Positions 52,319-61,434 are shown, numbered from the stretch's first letter. The stretch: DNA of 64,000 nt from Mucilaginibacter inviolabilis (GCF_011089895.1 NZ_JAANAT010000006.1:124001-188000), one strand, 5' to 3'. The notes: a model not told the origin generated them from the sequence alone. Translations and numbers: made by a program.

Positions 52319-52528
52319 TTAATTGCAGCAAGACCCTTTAGTCTGTATCGGGGGACATTTACAAGAGCCGTAACTGCAAAAAACGCAGCAATCTCCTTTC
52401 ATAGGTTTTAATAGCGTATTACAATTACCGCATTGGTAAAAATACTGACAAGCATCTACCGGCATCTCCTCCTGCTTTTTAAAACCACAAACCGGGCAGG
52501 TAATTTCTGAGACGAATATCACTTCCAT
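52319..52528 (-). CDS. GDCCVxC-type small zinc-ribbon-like protein
   Basis: A 69-residue Cys-rich protein. CPVCGFKKQEEMPVDACQYF, YQCGNCNTLLKPMKGDCCVF and CSYGSCKCPPIQ match the GDCCVxC family (some members are selenoproteins). Metal binding by CxxC pairs is likely; function unknown. Start could instead be at 52543 (five residues longer). The stop is 6 bases from the convergent XRE stop. Confidence 0.75.
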   Translation of the reverse strand: MEVIFVSEITCPVCGFKKQEEMPVDACQYFYQCGNCNTLLKPMKGDCCVFCSYGSCKCPPIQTKGSCCN

Positions 52529-52675
52529 ATGCAAAACTAGCATTAATTTTCCGATCTTATAGCCAGTATAGATAGCACGTATTTACTTCATCAGCAAGAG
52601 GTTGTTTAACAGTGCTGGCTATACATTTCTATACAAAAATTCCCGCACCTTAACCATATCTTAACACAAATTTAG

Positions 52676-52707
52676 TTTGATATTAATAAACAAAGTTTAC
52701 TATTGCT
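52676..52707 (+). promoter_or_regulatory. Promoter of the PhnX-like operon with shared 23-nt block
   Basis: TTTG (52676-52679), 18 bases, then TACTATTG (52698-52705). Bases 52685-52707 are identical to the susC promoter block at 22 of 23 positions. The start would lie near 52712, close to the ATG at 52729. Confidence 0.7.
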
Positions 52708-52728
52708 AAACATTATTTCATCAATATT

Positions 52729-53412
52729 ATGGCCATTAAATTAGTGGTATTTGACATAGCCGGCACTACCGTTAAAGACGAACAGGAGGTGAGCAAAGCT
52801 TTCCAGGCCGCCTTAAAAAAATACAACTATGATATTGAGCTTAACCAGATTACTCCATTTAGGGGTTATCAAAAAAACGTGGCCATTAAGCAAATATTGC
52901 TGTTGATTGAAAGCGATACCGATAAAATCACTCCGGAACTGATCAGCAACATTCATCAGGAATTTGCTCAGGAGATGATCCGCTTTTATCAGCATGAACC
53001 TATTGTTGCCCTGCCACACGTGGAAGAAACATTTGCAGCATTGCGTACCGCTGGTGTCCAAGTGGGTATCAATACCGGTTTTTCCCGTGATATTGCCAAC
53101 ACTATAGTAAACCGACTGCAGTGGCGCCAAAAAGGATTGATAGATCATATAGTAGGATCTGACGAAGTAGAGCTTGGTCGCCCTCACCCCTACATGATCC
53201 AAAAAATGATGAAGGCAGGTAACATAACCGATCCCTTAGAGGCAGCCAAAGTTGGCGATACCGGGGCGGATGTGCGCGAAGGGCAGAGTGCTGGCTGCAA
53301 ATATGTAATCGGCGTAACCACCGGAGCATTTACCCGCGAGCAATTGGAACTTTCTAACCCTACTCACATCATTGATAATATAGCACAGGTAATTGATATC
53401 ATAAATCAATAA
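52729..53412 (+). CDS. Phosphonatase-like HAD hydrolase (TIGR03351-type)
   Basis: A 227-residue HAD enzyme. Motif I is VFDIAGTTV (D9; AGT form of phosphonatases), motif IV is KVGDTGADVREGQSAGC (D177, D181), and the R of GRPHP (R151) replaces the usual lysine, as in PhnX. The cap has RGYQKNVAIKQIL, whose K49 aligns by eye with the Schiff-base lysine of phosphonoacetaldehyde hydrolase (GLLKIDH context). Likely hydrolyses a C-P or phosphoester bond of a phosphonoacetaldehyde-like substrate. First gene of an operon with a transporter and FAD oxidoreductase. Confidence 0.88.
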   Translation: MAIKLVVFDIAGTTVKDEQEVSKAFQAALKKYNYDIELNQITPFRGYQKNVAIKQILLLIESDTDKITPELISNIHQEFAQEMIRFYQHEPIVALPHVEETFAALRTAGVQVGINTGFSRDIANTIVNRLQWRQKGLIDHIVGSDEVELGRPHPYMIQKMMKAGNITDPLEAAKVGDTGADVREGQSAGCKYVIGVTTGAFTREQLELSNPTHIIDNIAQVIDIINQ

Positions 53413-53415
53413 AAA

Positions 53416-54774
53416 ATGATAAAACTGATGGACTCGTTAAGGGCCAAAATAGCCAAATGGCCCTACTCCCTTTTATCCATAATGGCTGCTGTGGCATCAT
53501 TTGGATTATATACATCTATGTATGCTTTTCGCAAGGCTTTTGCTGCCGGCACCTTTACAGGTCAGCAATACCTCCATATCGATTATAAAGTATGGCTGGT
53601 AATAGCCCAGGTGGTGGGCTATACCTTCAGCAAGTTTTATGGCATTCGTTTTATAGCCGAAGTAAACAGCAAAAACAGGGCACGATATATTTTAACTTTA
53701 ATAGGCATTGCCTGGCTGGCATTGCTGGCTTTTGCTATAGTACCGGCTCCTTTCAATATCATTTTCCTGTTTATCAACGGCTTTCCGCTTGGGCTGATCT
53801 GGGGCTTGGTTTTCGGTTACCTGGAAGGTCGCCGCTCTACCGAGTTTATGGCGGCAGTGCTATCTATTAGTTTAATATTTGCCTCGGGTTTTGTAAAAAC
53901 AGTTGGACGCACCCTGCTAAACGTTTTTCATGTGAACGAATACCACATGCCTTTTTTAACGGGCGCCATATTTGTATTACCGCTGCTCCTTTTTGTGTTT
54001 TGTATGGAGCTGATGCCCGCCCCTACGGCCGAGGATCAAAAGCTGCGTACCAAGCGCAGCCCCATGAACGCCACAGAGCGTAAACAATTCCTGATGCGGT
54101 TTTTACCGGGCATCATCCTTACCATTATTATTTATGTGCTGCTCACTATTATGCGCGATGTGCGCGATAATTTTGAGGTAGAGATCTGGGCCGATCTGGG
54201 TGTAAAAAGCAACAGCATTTATACCAATATTGACTCCATCATATCTGTCATCGTACTGGTAGCCATGAGTTTGCTCATTTTGGTTAAAAAGAATCTGAGG
54301 GCCTTTAGTATCATTCACCTGTTTATTATCGGTGGCTGCTTATTGGTTGGCGTATCTACCATGCTGTTTACCATGAAACTGATAAGCCCTATAAGTTGGA
54401 TGACCATGGCCGGCCTTGGTCTTTACCTGGGTTATGTACCTTACAATGCCATATTTTTTGAGCGTATGATTGCCACTTTCAACTATAAAAGCAACGTAGG
54501 TTTTATCATGTACGTGGCCGACTCCATGGGTTACCTGGGTAGTGTAAGTATATTACTGGTAAGAGAACTGGGGCATCCAAACATTAGCTGGGGCCACTTT
54601 TTTCAGCAAGGTGTTATGATTGTTGGCCTTATTGGCGGCATCTGCGGTGTGCTATCGCTTATTTACTTTTTGCAAAGCGCCAGGCCAAGTCAAAATTCAA
54701 AATTAAAAAGTCAAAATGAGAGCACTGACTTATTGAGCAACGACCATCTCATAACTGGCAATCCGATCAACTAA
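53416..54774 (+). CDS. DUF5690 MFS-type transporter
   Basis: A 452-residue inner-membrane protein with about 12 hydrophobic helices of MFS type (FGLYTSMYAFRKAFAAGTF, GFPLGLIWGLVFGYLEGRRS). It matches DUF5690, a Bacteroidota family with resemblance to organophosphate transporters. It starts 3 bases after the PhnX-like stop, pointing to import of phosphonate. The 3' end contains the short word repeat SQNSKLKSQNESTD, DNA with AAAATTCAAAATTAAAAAG (about 54688-54720), like the AAAATTCAAAA spacers. Confidence 0.82.
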   Translation: MIKLMDSLRAKIAKWPYSLLSIMAAVASFGLYTSMYAFRKAFAAGTFTGQQYLHIDYKVWLVIAQVVGYTFSKFYGIRFIAEVNSKNRARYILTLIGIAWLALLAFAIVPAPFNIIFLFINGFPLGLIWGLVFGYLEGRRSTEFMAAVLSISLIFASGFVKTVGRTLLNVFHVNEYHMPFLTGAIFVLPLLLFVFCMELMPAPTAEDQKLRTKRSPMNATERKQFLMRFLPGIILTIIIYVLLTIMRDVRDNFEVEIWADLGVKSNSIYTNIDSIISVIVLVAMSLLILVKKNLRAFSIIHLFIIGGCLLVGVSTMLFTMKLISPISWMTMAGLGLYLGYVPYNAIFFERMIATFNYKSNVGFIMYVADSMGYLGSVSILLVRELGHPNISWGHFFQQGVMIVGLIGGICGVLSLIYFLQSARPSQNSKLKSQNESTDLLSNDHLITGNPIN

Positions 54775-54789
54775 TTAACCATAAAACAA

Positions 54790-55914
54790 ATGAACAAAAA
54801 CGCGATCATTATAGGCGCAGGTATTGTAGGCTTAGCCACTGCCCGCGCTTTAGCCATGCGTGGCTATAAGGTAACCGTATTTGAACGTAACGAACGTGCC
54901 GTTGGAGCATCCATCCGTAACTTTGGAATGGTATGGCCAATTGGGCAGGCAACCGGGCCGATGTTTGACCGTGCCATGCTATCGCGCAGTATCTGGAAAA
55001 CCATTTGTACCGAAGCCGATATATGGCATAATGAGGTTGGCTCATTGCACCTGGCTTATCATGATGATGAATTGCTGGCTATTCAGGAATATGTAGAAGT
55101 TAATCATCAATTCAGAGATTGCGCTTTATTAACCCCGGCCCAAACCTTTGCCAAATCACTGGCTGTTAATCCTAAAGGTTTAAAAGGCGCTTTATGGAGC
55201 GGTGAGGATATGATTGTAGAATCGCGTGTGGCTGTTGGACAAGTAGCCAAATACCTGGCCGAAAAATATGATGTGGAATTTCATTGGAATACTGCCATCA
55301 GCCGTATCGAACATCCCAAAGTAATATCGGGCAGTCAAAGCTGGCAGGCTGATGAAATATTTGTATGCAGCGGTGCAGAGTTTGAAACTTTATACCCCGA
55401 ATTGTTTGCTCAAACCCCCATTACCAAATGTAAGCTACAGATGATGCGCCTGGTTAGTCAGCCCGATGAGTGGCGCATAGGTCCGTCTTTATGTGGCGGT
55501 TTATCCATGATCCATTACCCTGGTTTTCAGGCAGCGGCATCGTTACCGGCTTTACGCAAGCGTTACGAAGAACAATATGCTACACATTTAAAATGGGGTA
55601 TTCATGTCATGGTTTCGCAAAATGGCAGTGGTGAATTAACCATTGGCGATTCGCATGAATATGGTCTGGTACATGACCCTTTTGATAAAGCATTTATTAA
55701 TAATTTAATAATGGAGTACTTACATACTTTTGCCACCTTTAAGGACTGGAAGCTCCTGCAGTCATGGCATGGTATCTACCCCAAAATGACTAACGGGGCC
55801 ACCGAATTGGTTGTTGATATTGAACCTGGTGTAACTATCATCAACGGAATGGGCGGCAACGGAATGACCCTATCATTTGGCTTGTGCGAAGAGGTGATTG
55901 CGGCGAGGAATTAA
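54790..55914 (+). CDS. FAD-dependent oxidoreductase, TIGR03364-type (phosphonate associated)
   Basis: A 374-residue DAO-type flavoenzyme. FAD motif IIGAGIVGLATARALAMRG at residues 7-25, ERNERAVGASIRNFGMVWPI (the hallmark RNFGMVW), and the C-terminal INGMGGNGMTLSFGLCEEV. TIGR03364 members occur in phosphonate clusters, and related enzymes oxidise 2-aminoethylphosphonate or its N-methyl forms to phosphonoacetaldehyde, as I recall (PbfC/PbfD). It lies 15 bases after the transporter gene and would supply the PhnX-like hydrolase. Confidence 0.87.
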   Translation: MNKNAIIIGAGIVGLATARALAMRGYKVTVFERNERAVGASIRNFGMVWPIGQATGPMFDRAMLSRSIWKTICTEADIWHNEVGSLHLAYHDDELLAIQEYVEVNHQFRDCALLTPAQTFAKSLAVNPKGLKGALWSGEDMIVESRVAVGQVAKYLAEKYDVEFHWNTAISRIEHPKVISGSQSWQADEIFVCSGAEFETLYPELFAQTPITKCKLQMMRLVSQPDEWRIGPSLCGGLSMIHYPGFQAAASLPALRKRYEEQYATHLKWGIHVMVSQNGSGELTIGDSHEYGLVHDPFDKAFINNLIMEYLHTFATFKDWKLLQSWHGIYPKMTNGATELVVDIEPGVTIINGMGGNGMTLSFGLCEEVIAARN

Positions 55915-55919
55915 GTTGT

Positions 55920-56097
55920 AGTCTTATGGTCAATAGACCATAGATTAATTTAAAGTTTAGAATACAATATATCGGCAATAGATTTTAAAATTTCTTAATA
56001 TTGAAAAAATAATAACCATGGTCTATGGGCCATCGACTATGGACGAAAATAACAACCATAGTCTATGAGCTACCGACCATGGACCAATAACTAAACA
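55920..56097. repeat. CTATGG/CCATAG-word inverted array
   Basis: Words TATGGTCAATAGACCATAG, CCATGGTCTATGG, ACTATGGAC and ACCATAGTCTATG recur in both orientations around an A/T-rich centre. It ends four bases before the phospholipase ATG. Confidence 0.8.
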
Positions 56098-56100
56098 CCA

Positions 56101-58650
56101 ATGTTTGATACCCGCAGAGACTTTTTAAAGAAAGCAGCATTACTTACCGGTGCGGCTGGCATGGCCAGTATTTTACCCGAATCAATTCAAAAAGCGATGG
56201 CCATTAACCCGGCTGCCGGCAGTACCTATCTGGATGCCGAACATATCGTGATCCTGATGCAGGAAAACCGCTCTTTTGATCATACCTATGGTACACTAAA
56301 AGGCGTGCGTGGGTATAACGATCCACGGGCTATTGACTTGCCAAATAAGAATAAAGTGTGGCTGCAATCCAACAAAGCTGGTGAAACTTATGCCCCTTTC
56401 CGTTTGGATATTAAAGGCACCAAGGCTACCTGGATGTCATCATTGCCACATTCCTGGGCCAACCAGGTAAATGCCCGTAATGATGGCAAGTATGATCAGT
56501 GGCTCAACGTAAAACAAAATGGCATAAAAGAATACAGGCACATGCCCCTTACTATGGGTTATTATAACCGGGAAGATTTGCCCTTTTATTATGCCCTTGC
56601 TGATGCCTTTACCGTATGCGATCAGAACTTCTGCTCGGCATTAACCGGCACCAATCCCAACCGGTTATATTTTTGGAGCGGAACCATACGCGCCGAACAG
56701 CATGAAGATTCGCTGGCTCACGTATGGAACGAAGACATGGATTATGGTACCCTTAACTGGGCCACTTTTCCTGAACGTTTAGAAGATCATGGCATCTCCT
56801 GGAAACATTACCAGAACGAGGTAGCTATTGATAGCGGTTTTGAAGGCGAGGAAGATTCATGGTTATCTAACTTTCAGGATAATCCGCTGGAGTTTTTTGG
56901 TCAGTACAATATCAAGCTGCATGATAATCATATTGCTTACCTGCAAAAAAGGTTCACCCTTTTGCCTGATGAAATAAGCGCGCTGGAAAAACAAATAGCA
57001 GCTTTGCCAACCGGCGACGCGCACATTGATCACCTGCAAAAACAGTTGAAACAGAAGAAACGAGATCTGGAAGATATCAAAAAAGATATGGCCAATCTTG
57101 ATCCGGGTAAATTTGCCACGTTATCGCAACGCGAAAAAAACCTGCACCAGAAAGGCTTTGTCACCAACATCAATGATCCTCACTACCGCGAACTGGTAAA
57201 TCTGAAATATAATGATAACGGTACCGAGCGCGAATTACTGGTACCTAAAAGCGATGTTTTACACCAGTTTAGGGAGGATGTAAAAACCGGGCAACTGCCA
57301 ACTGTTTCCTGGATATCGGCTCCCGAAAACTTCTCAGACCACCCCAGCGCAGCCTGGTTTGGCGCATGGTACGTATCCGAAGTAATGGATATACTGACCC
57401 AGAACCCCGAGGTTTGGAAAAAAACCATTTTCATATTGGCATACGATGAAAATGACGGTTATTTTGACCACGTACCACCATTTGTAGTACCTCACTCTAA
57501 AAAACCAGGCACCGGCTTAACCTCAAAAGGTATTGATACTAGTGTTGATTTTGTAACCCTTGCACAGGAAAAAGCCCGCAATAATTTCCCCCAGATGTTT
57601 GACCGGGAATGCTCCATAGGTTTGGGATATCGTGTGCCTTTGGTTATCGCTTCGCCATGGTCAAGAGGTGGCTGGGTAAATTCCGAAGTATTTGACCACA
57701 CCTCAACCCTGCAATTTCTGGAGGGCTTTTTAAGCAAAAAAACGGGCAAAAAAGTTGCCGAACCAAATATCAGCAGCTGGCGACGTACCATTTGCGGCGA
57801 TTTAACCAGCGTTTTCAGACCGTATAATGGCGAAAAAATAGCCAACCCTGAATTTGTAGCAAAAGATGCATTTTTAGAGAGCATACACCAGGCAAAATTT
57901 AAAAAACTGCCTACCTACAAGCTGCTTACTACCGATGAAATAGCACAAATCAATAAAGACCCGCACTCATCACCATACATGGCGCAACAGGAAAAAGGCA
58001 TCAAACCATCGTGTGCCCTTCCATACCAATTATACGCTGATGGCAAACTGAGTGCCGATAAAAAATCGTTCGAAATAAAATTCACTGCGGATAACAAGGT
58101 ATTTGGTAATAAAGCTACCGGAGCGCCATTTAATGTTTACGCGCCAGGCAAATATGTTAGCTTTAACGATCCACAGCAAATGGAATCGTTACGCACCTGG
58201 GCATACGCGCTTACCGCGGGTGACAGTCTGACTGATAACTGGCCCGTACATGAATTTGAGAACGATGAATACCATCTGCGTGTTTATGGCCCTAACGGTT
58301 TCTTCCGGGAGTATAAAGGTAATGCCAACGATCCACATCTCGATGTAACCTGCGACTACGAACACACCGGCAATAAACTAACCGGCAACGTTGCTCTAAA
58401 ACTGGCCAATGCCGATGGCAAAGCCCACACCATCGAAATAACAGATCATGCCTATAAAACCAACAACCTTAAAAAGGTATTAGCAGGTAAAGGACAAAGC
58501 ACGCTAGTACTTAACCTGGCCAAAAGCCATGGCTGGTATGATTTCAGCGTAAAAATTACCGGCAGCCAAACCTTCGAGAAACGATACGCCGGCCGTGTGG
58601 AAACCGGACAGCACAGCTATAGCGACCCGTTGATGGGAAAAGTGGTCTAG
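56101..58650 (+). CDS. Tat-exported phosphocholine-type phospholipase C
   Basis: An 849-residue enzyme. Tat signal MFDTRRDFLKKAALLTGAAG, then the phosphoesterase domain (residues 40-560) with VILMQENRSFDHTYGTLKG (E54, N55), NFCSALTGTNPNRLYFWSG (T nucleophile) and AYDENDGYFDHVPPFVVP. Two C-terminal beta domains (about 620-849) follow. This matches the Pseudomonas PlcN/PlcH family. Acts on phosphatidylcholine and similar lipids, releasing phosphocholine or, with phosphonolipids, an aminoethylphosphonate-like head group (inference). Followed by a strong terminator. Confidence 0.9.
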   Translation: MFDTRRDFLKKAALLTGAAGMASILPESIQKAMAINPAAGSTYLDAEHIVILMQENRSFDHTYGTLKGVRGYNDPRAIDLPNKNKVWLQSNKAGETYAPFRLDIKGTKATWMSSLPHSWANQVNARNDGKYDQWLNVKQNGIKEYRHMPLTMGYYNREDLPFYYALADAFTVCDQNFCSALTGTNPNRLYFWSGTIRAEQHEDSLAHVWNEDMDYGTLNWATFPERLEDHGISWKHYQNEVAIDSGFEGEEDSWLSNFQDNPLEFFGQYNIKLHDNHIAYLQKRFTLLPDEISALEKQIAALPTGDAHIDHLQKQLKQKKRDLEDIKKDMANLDPGKFATLSQREKNLHQKGFVTNINDPHYRELVNLKYNDNGTERELLVPKSDVLHQFREDVKTGQLPTVSWISAPENFSDHPSAAWFGAWYVSEVMDILTQNPEVWKKTIFILAYDENDGYFDHVPPFVVPHSKKPGTGLTSKGIDTSVDFVTLAQEKARNNFPQMFDRECSIGLGYRVPLVIASPWSRGGWVNSEVFDHTSTLQFLEGFLSKKTGKKVAEPNISSWRRTICGDLTSVFRPYNGEKIANPEFVAKDAFLESIHQAKFKKLPTYKLLTTDEIAQINKDPHSSPYMAQQEKGIKPSCALPYQLYADGKLSADKKSFEIKFTADNKVFGNKATGAPFNVYAPGKYVSFNDPQQMESLRTWAYALTAGDSLTDNWPVHEFENDEYHLRVYGPNGFFREYKGNANDPHLDVTCDYEHTGNKLTGNVALKLANADGKAHTIEITDHAYKTNNLKKVLAGKGQSTLVLNLAKSHGWYDFSVKITGSQTFEKRYAGRVETGQHSYSDPLMGKVV

Positions 58651-58660
58651 GCGAACATGC

Positions 58661-58716
58661 AAAACCGAAACAAAAAATGCAGGGCATTAAAGCCCTGCAT
58701 TTTTTGTTTCGGTTTT
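58661..58716 (+). terminator. Very long terminator hairpin after the phospholipase gene
   Basis: Two 25-bp arms (starting AAAACCGAAACAAAAAATGC) are perfectly complementary around ATTAAA, and T runs are included. It isolates the phosphonate arm from the glycosyltransferase gene. Confidence 0.9.
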
Positions 58717-58801
58717 GACGTACGTCTGTTAATCATTTATTGGCCTATTGCTCCATAAATAATCTGCTTATATTTACAGCCATTATACCCCGCTTGCTCA
58801 T

Positions 58802-60460
58802 ATGCATCAACCCAGTACCGACCATCAAACCAAATGGCTATACCTGTTCATCGGCTTGGCTGTGATCATCAACTTTACCGGTTTGTTCACCACCATTATG
58901 GGGCCCGATGCTAACCTGTACGCCAACATAGCCAAAACTATGGTGCTGCGCAACAACTACGCCGACCTGTTTGCATGGGGAACCGATTGGCTCGATAAAC
59001 CGCATTTTCCGTTTTGGATAGCCGCTGTATTCTTTAAATGTTTTGGCTTTACCACCTGGGCCTATAAACTACCAGGCATCCTGTTTATGATGATGGGTGT
59101 AATTTATACCTATCTTTTTGCCAAAGACCTGTACAACAAGCAAACCGCGCTGTGGGCCGTGCTGATATTACTTACCGCCCAGCACATTATCCTCTCCAAT
59201 ACAGATGTACGTGCCGAACCTTATTTAACCGGGCTGATCATCGCTTCGGTTTATCATTTTTATAAAGCATATACCCGAAACAACTTCTGGCAGCTGGTGC
59301 TAGCCTGCCTGTTTACTGCCTGCGCGGTAATGACCAAGGGTATGTTTGCGCTGATCACGATAGGCGGTGCTATAGTTGGTCATTTATTGATCACCAGGCA
59401 ATGGAAACAGCTTTTTCATTGGCGCTGGTTGGTGGCCATAATATTGGTATTGCTATTCATCATACCCGAAGTTTGGTGCCTTTATAAGCAATTTGATCTC
59501 CATCCCGAAAAAGTGGTCTTTGGACACACTGGTGTATCCGGCATCAAATTCTTTTTCTGGGATAGCCAGTTCGGACGTTTTTTTAATACCGGTCCTATCA
59601 AAGGGCACGGCGATCCTTCCTTTTTTATACATACCACGCTTTGGGCATTTTTGCCATGGTCGCTGTTATTGTTTGCGGCCATATTTCAGTTCATTAAAAA
59701 AGGGATCAAAAATGTACAAGCGCAGGAGTGGTATTGCATCTGCGGATCGCTCATTACTTTCCTGTTGTTTTCGGCATCCAAATTTCAGCTGCCGCATTAT
59801 TTAAATATTGTATTCCCGTTTTTCGCTATAATCACAGCACAATATCTTAGAGTACTCAGTACCGACAAGAGTATCAAAGCGGTTCGTATCACTCAAACTG
59901 TTGTTATGGTGCTGATGCTGCTCATCACAATTGTACTCTGGTATTTTTATCGGCCCGAAACCTTTGGCTGGCTTAACGGATCAATCATCGCCATATTCCT
60001 GTTATTACTGATGTTTTTACCGGGCAAAATTGCTACCGGCATGCAGCGGATCATTTTCAGTACCATGCTGGCCTCATTTGTAGTGAACCTGTTTCTTAAC
60101 CTGTGTTTTTACCCGTCGTTATTGCATTACCAATCCGGAAGTGAAGCCGCCTTATGGATCAATCAGAACAATCCACAGCAACTACCGGTTTATATTAATG
60201 ACGGTCAGTTTCATGACGATTTCAGCTTTAACCTGCATGTACTCTCCACAGAAGTTTCCGACTCTCCACCAATAAAAGGCAAAGGCTTGCTATATGCCAA
60301 TACCGGAGTACTGCATGACCTGGAAGCCAAAGGTTGGAAGTTTACGGTTATCAAAACTTTTAAACACTATTCCGTAACCCGTCTTAAACCCAAATTCCTG
60401 AACCGTGCCACGCGCGAAACGGAATTATCGGAGGTACAGGTGGTATTATTAAACCCATAG
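58802..60460 (+). CDS. GT39/ArnT-like membrane glycosyltransferase
   Basis: A 552-residue polytopic protein (about 11 helices). The N-terminal region TTIMGPDANLYANIAKTMV has the acidic DxxLY residue typical of GT-C enzymes, followed by WLDKPHFPFWIAAVFF and NTDVRAEPYLTGL. It is similar to Arnt/PMT-type transferases that use a polyprenyl-phosphate sugar on the periplasmic side. Acceptor unknown. The start has MHQPSTDHQT before the first helix. Confidence 0.8.
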   Translation: MHQPSTDHQTKWLYLFIGLAVIINFTGLFTTIMGPDANLYANIAKTMVLRNNYADLFAWGTDWLDKPHFPFWIAAVFFKCFGFTTWAYKLPGILFMMMGVIYTYLFAKDLYNKQTALWAVLILLTAQHIILSNTDVRAEPYLTGLIIASVYHFYKAYTRNNFWQLVLACLFTACAVMTKGMFALITIGGAIVGHLLITRQWKQLFHWRWLVAIILVLLFIIPEVWCLYKQFDLHPEKVVFGHTGVSGIKFFFWDSQFGRFFNTGPIKGHGDPSFFIHTTLWAFLPWSLLLFAAIFQFIKKGIKNVQAQEWYCICGSLITFLLFSASKFQLPHYLNIVFPFFAIITAQYLRVLSTDKSIKAVRITQTVVMVLMLLITIVLWYFYRPETFGWLNGSIIAIFLLLLMFLPGKIATGMQRIIFSTMLASFVVNLFLNLCFYPSLLHYQSGSEAALWINQNNPQQLPVYINDGQFHDDFSFNLHVLSTEVSDSPPIKGKGLLYANTGVLHDLEAKGWKFTVIKTFKHYSVTRLKPKFLNRATRETELSEVQVVLLNP

Positions 60461-60537
60461 GATATTGTTACATCAGGTAGGTTTATCTGCTAATAATAAT
60501 TACCTAAATTTACTTAGCTGTACCAATAAACTAAACT

Positions 60538-61434
60538 ATGCAACGTCGTCAGTTTTTAATCAATACCGTGCTTACCGCAGGTTCTGTAGCATTACTGGGC
60601 CATAAAAGCTTTGCATCACTGCTGGCCGACCCCACTTATCAGTTTAAACCTTTGCGCAACAATGTGGGTATGTTTGCCGAGCAGGGCGGCACCATTGCCT
60701 GGCTGGTAAATAAAGAAGGCATTGTGGTGGTTGATGCTGAATTTCCAGAGCCCGCCACTCACCTGATAACTGAGCTCAAAAAACAATCCGATCTGCCTTT
60801 TCAATGGCTTATCAATACCCATCACCACGGCGACCATACCAGCGGTAATATCTCTTTTAAAGGTATCGCCAAAAACGTAGCGGCACATGCTAATTCACTC
60901 ACTAACCAGAAAGCAGCCGCTGTTAAACAAAAAACCGAAGACAAACAATTATACCCGGATACCACTTATACCGATAAATGGAAGATTAAAGTAGGCGATG
61001 AGCACATCACCGCGCACTACTTTGGCGCAGGCCATACCAATGGCGACAGTTTTATCCATTTTGAAAATGCCAACGTGGTACATACCGGCGATCTGGTGTT
61101 TAACCGCCGCTACCCTTTTGTTGACCGCAGCGCGGGCGCATCCTGCAAAAGCTGGATTACTGTACTGGAAAAAGCTCAAAAACAATTTGACCAAAACACG
61201 CTGTTTGTTTTCGGTCATGCCTTCGATCCTCAAAAAGTAACCGGTAATATGGCCGATGTAAAAGCTATGCAGCATTTTATGGAAAGCCTGGTAACTTATG
61301 TAGACAGTAGCATTAAAGCAGGCAAAAGCAAAGAAGAGATCCTGGCCATTAAAACTATCCCTGGCGTAACCGAGTGGCAGGGCGATGGTATTGAGCGCGG
61401 ACTTACCGCTGCCTATGAAGAGCTAAGTGTCTGA
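60538..61434 (+). CDS. MBL-fold metallo-hydrolase with Tat-like signal
   Basis: A 298-residue protein. N-terminus MQRRQFLINTVLTAGSVALL is a Tat-type signal. The zinc motif NTHHHGDHTSG has H95, H97, D99 and H100; further ligands lie in GAGHTNGD, VHTGDLVFNRRYPF and VFGHAF. It is a periplasmic hydrolase related to class B3/SoxH-like enzymes; activity not determined. Preceded by about 75 bp without a strong promoter. Confidence 0.85.
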   Translation: MQRRQFLINTVLTAGSVALLGHKSFASLLADPTYQFKPLRNNVGMFAEQGGTIAWLVNKEGIVVVDAEFPEPATHLITELKKQSDLPFQWLINTHHHGDHTSGNISFKGIAKNVAAHANSLTNQKAAAVKQKTEDKQLYPDTTYTDKWKIKVGDEHITAHYFGAGHTNGDSFIHFENANVVHTGDLVFNRRYPFVDRSAGASCKSWITVLEKAQKQFDQNTLFVFGHAFDPQKVTGNMADVKAMQHFMESLVTYVDSSIKAGKSKEEILAIKTIPGVTEWQGDGIERGLTAAYEELSV

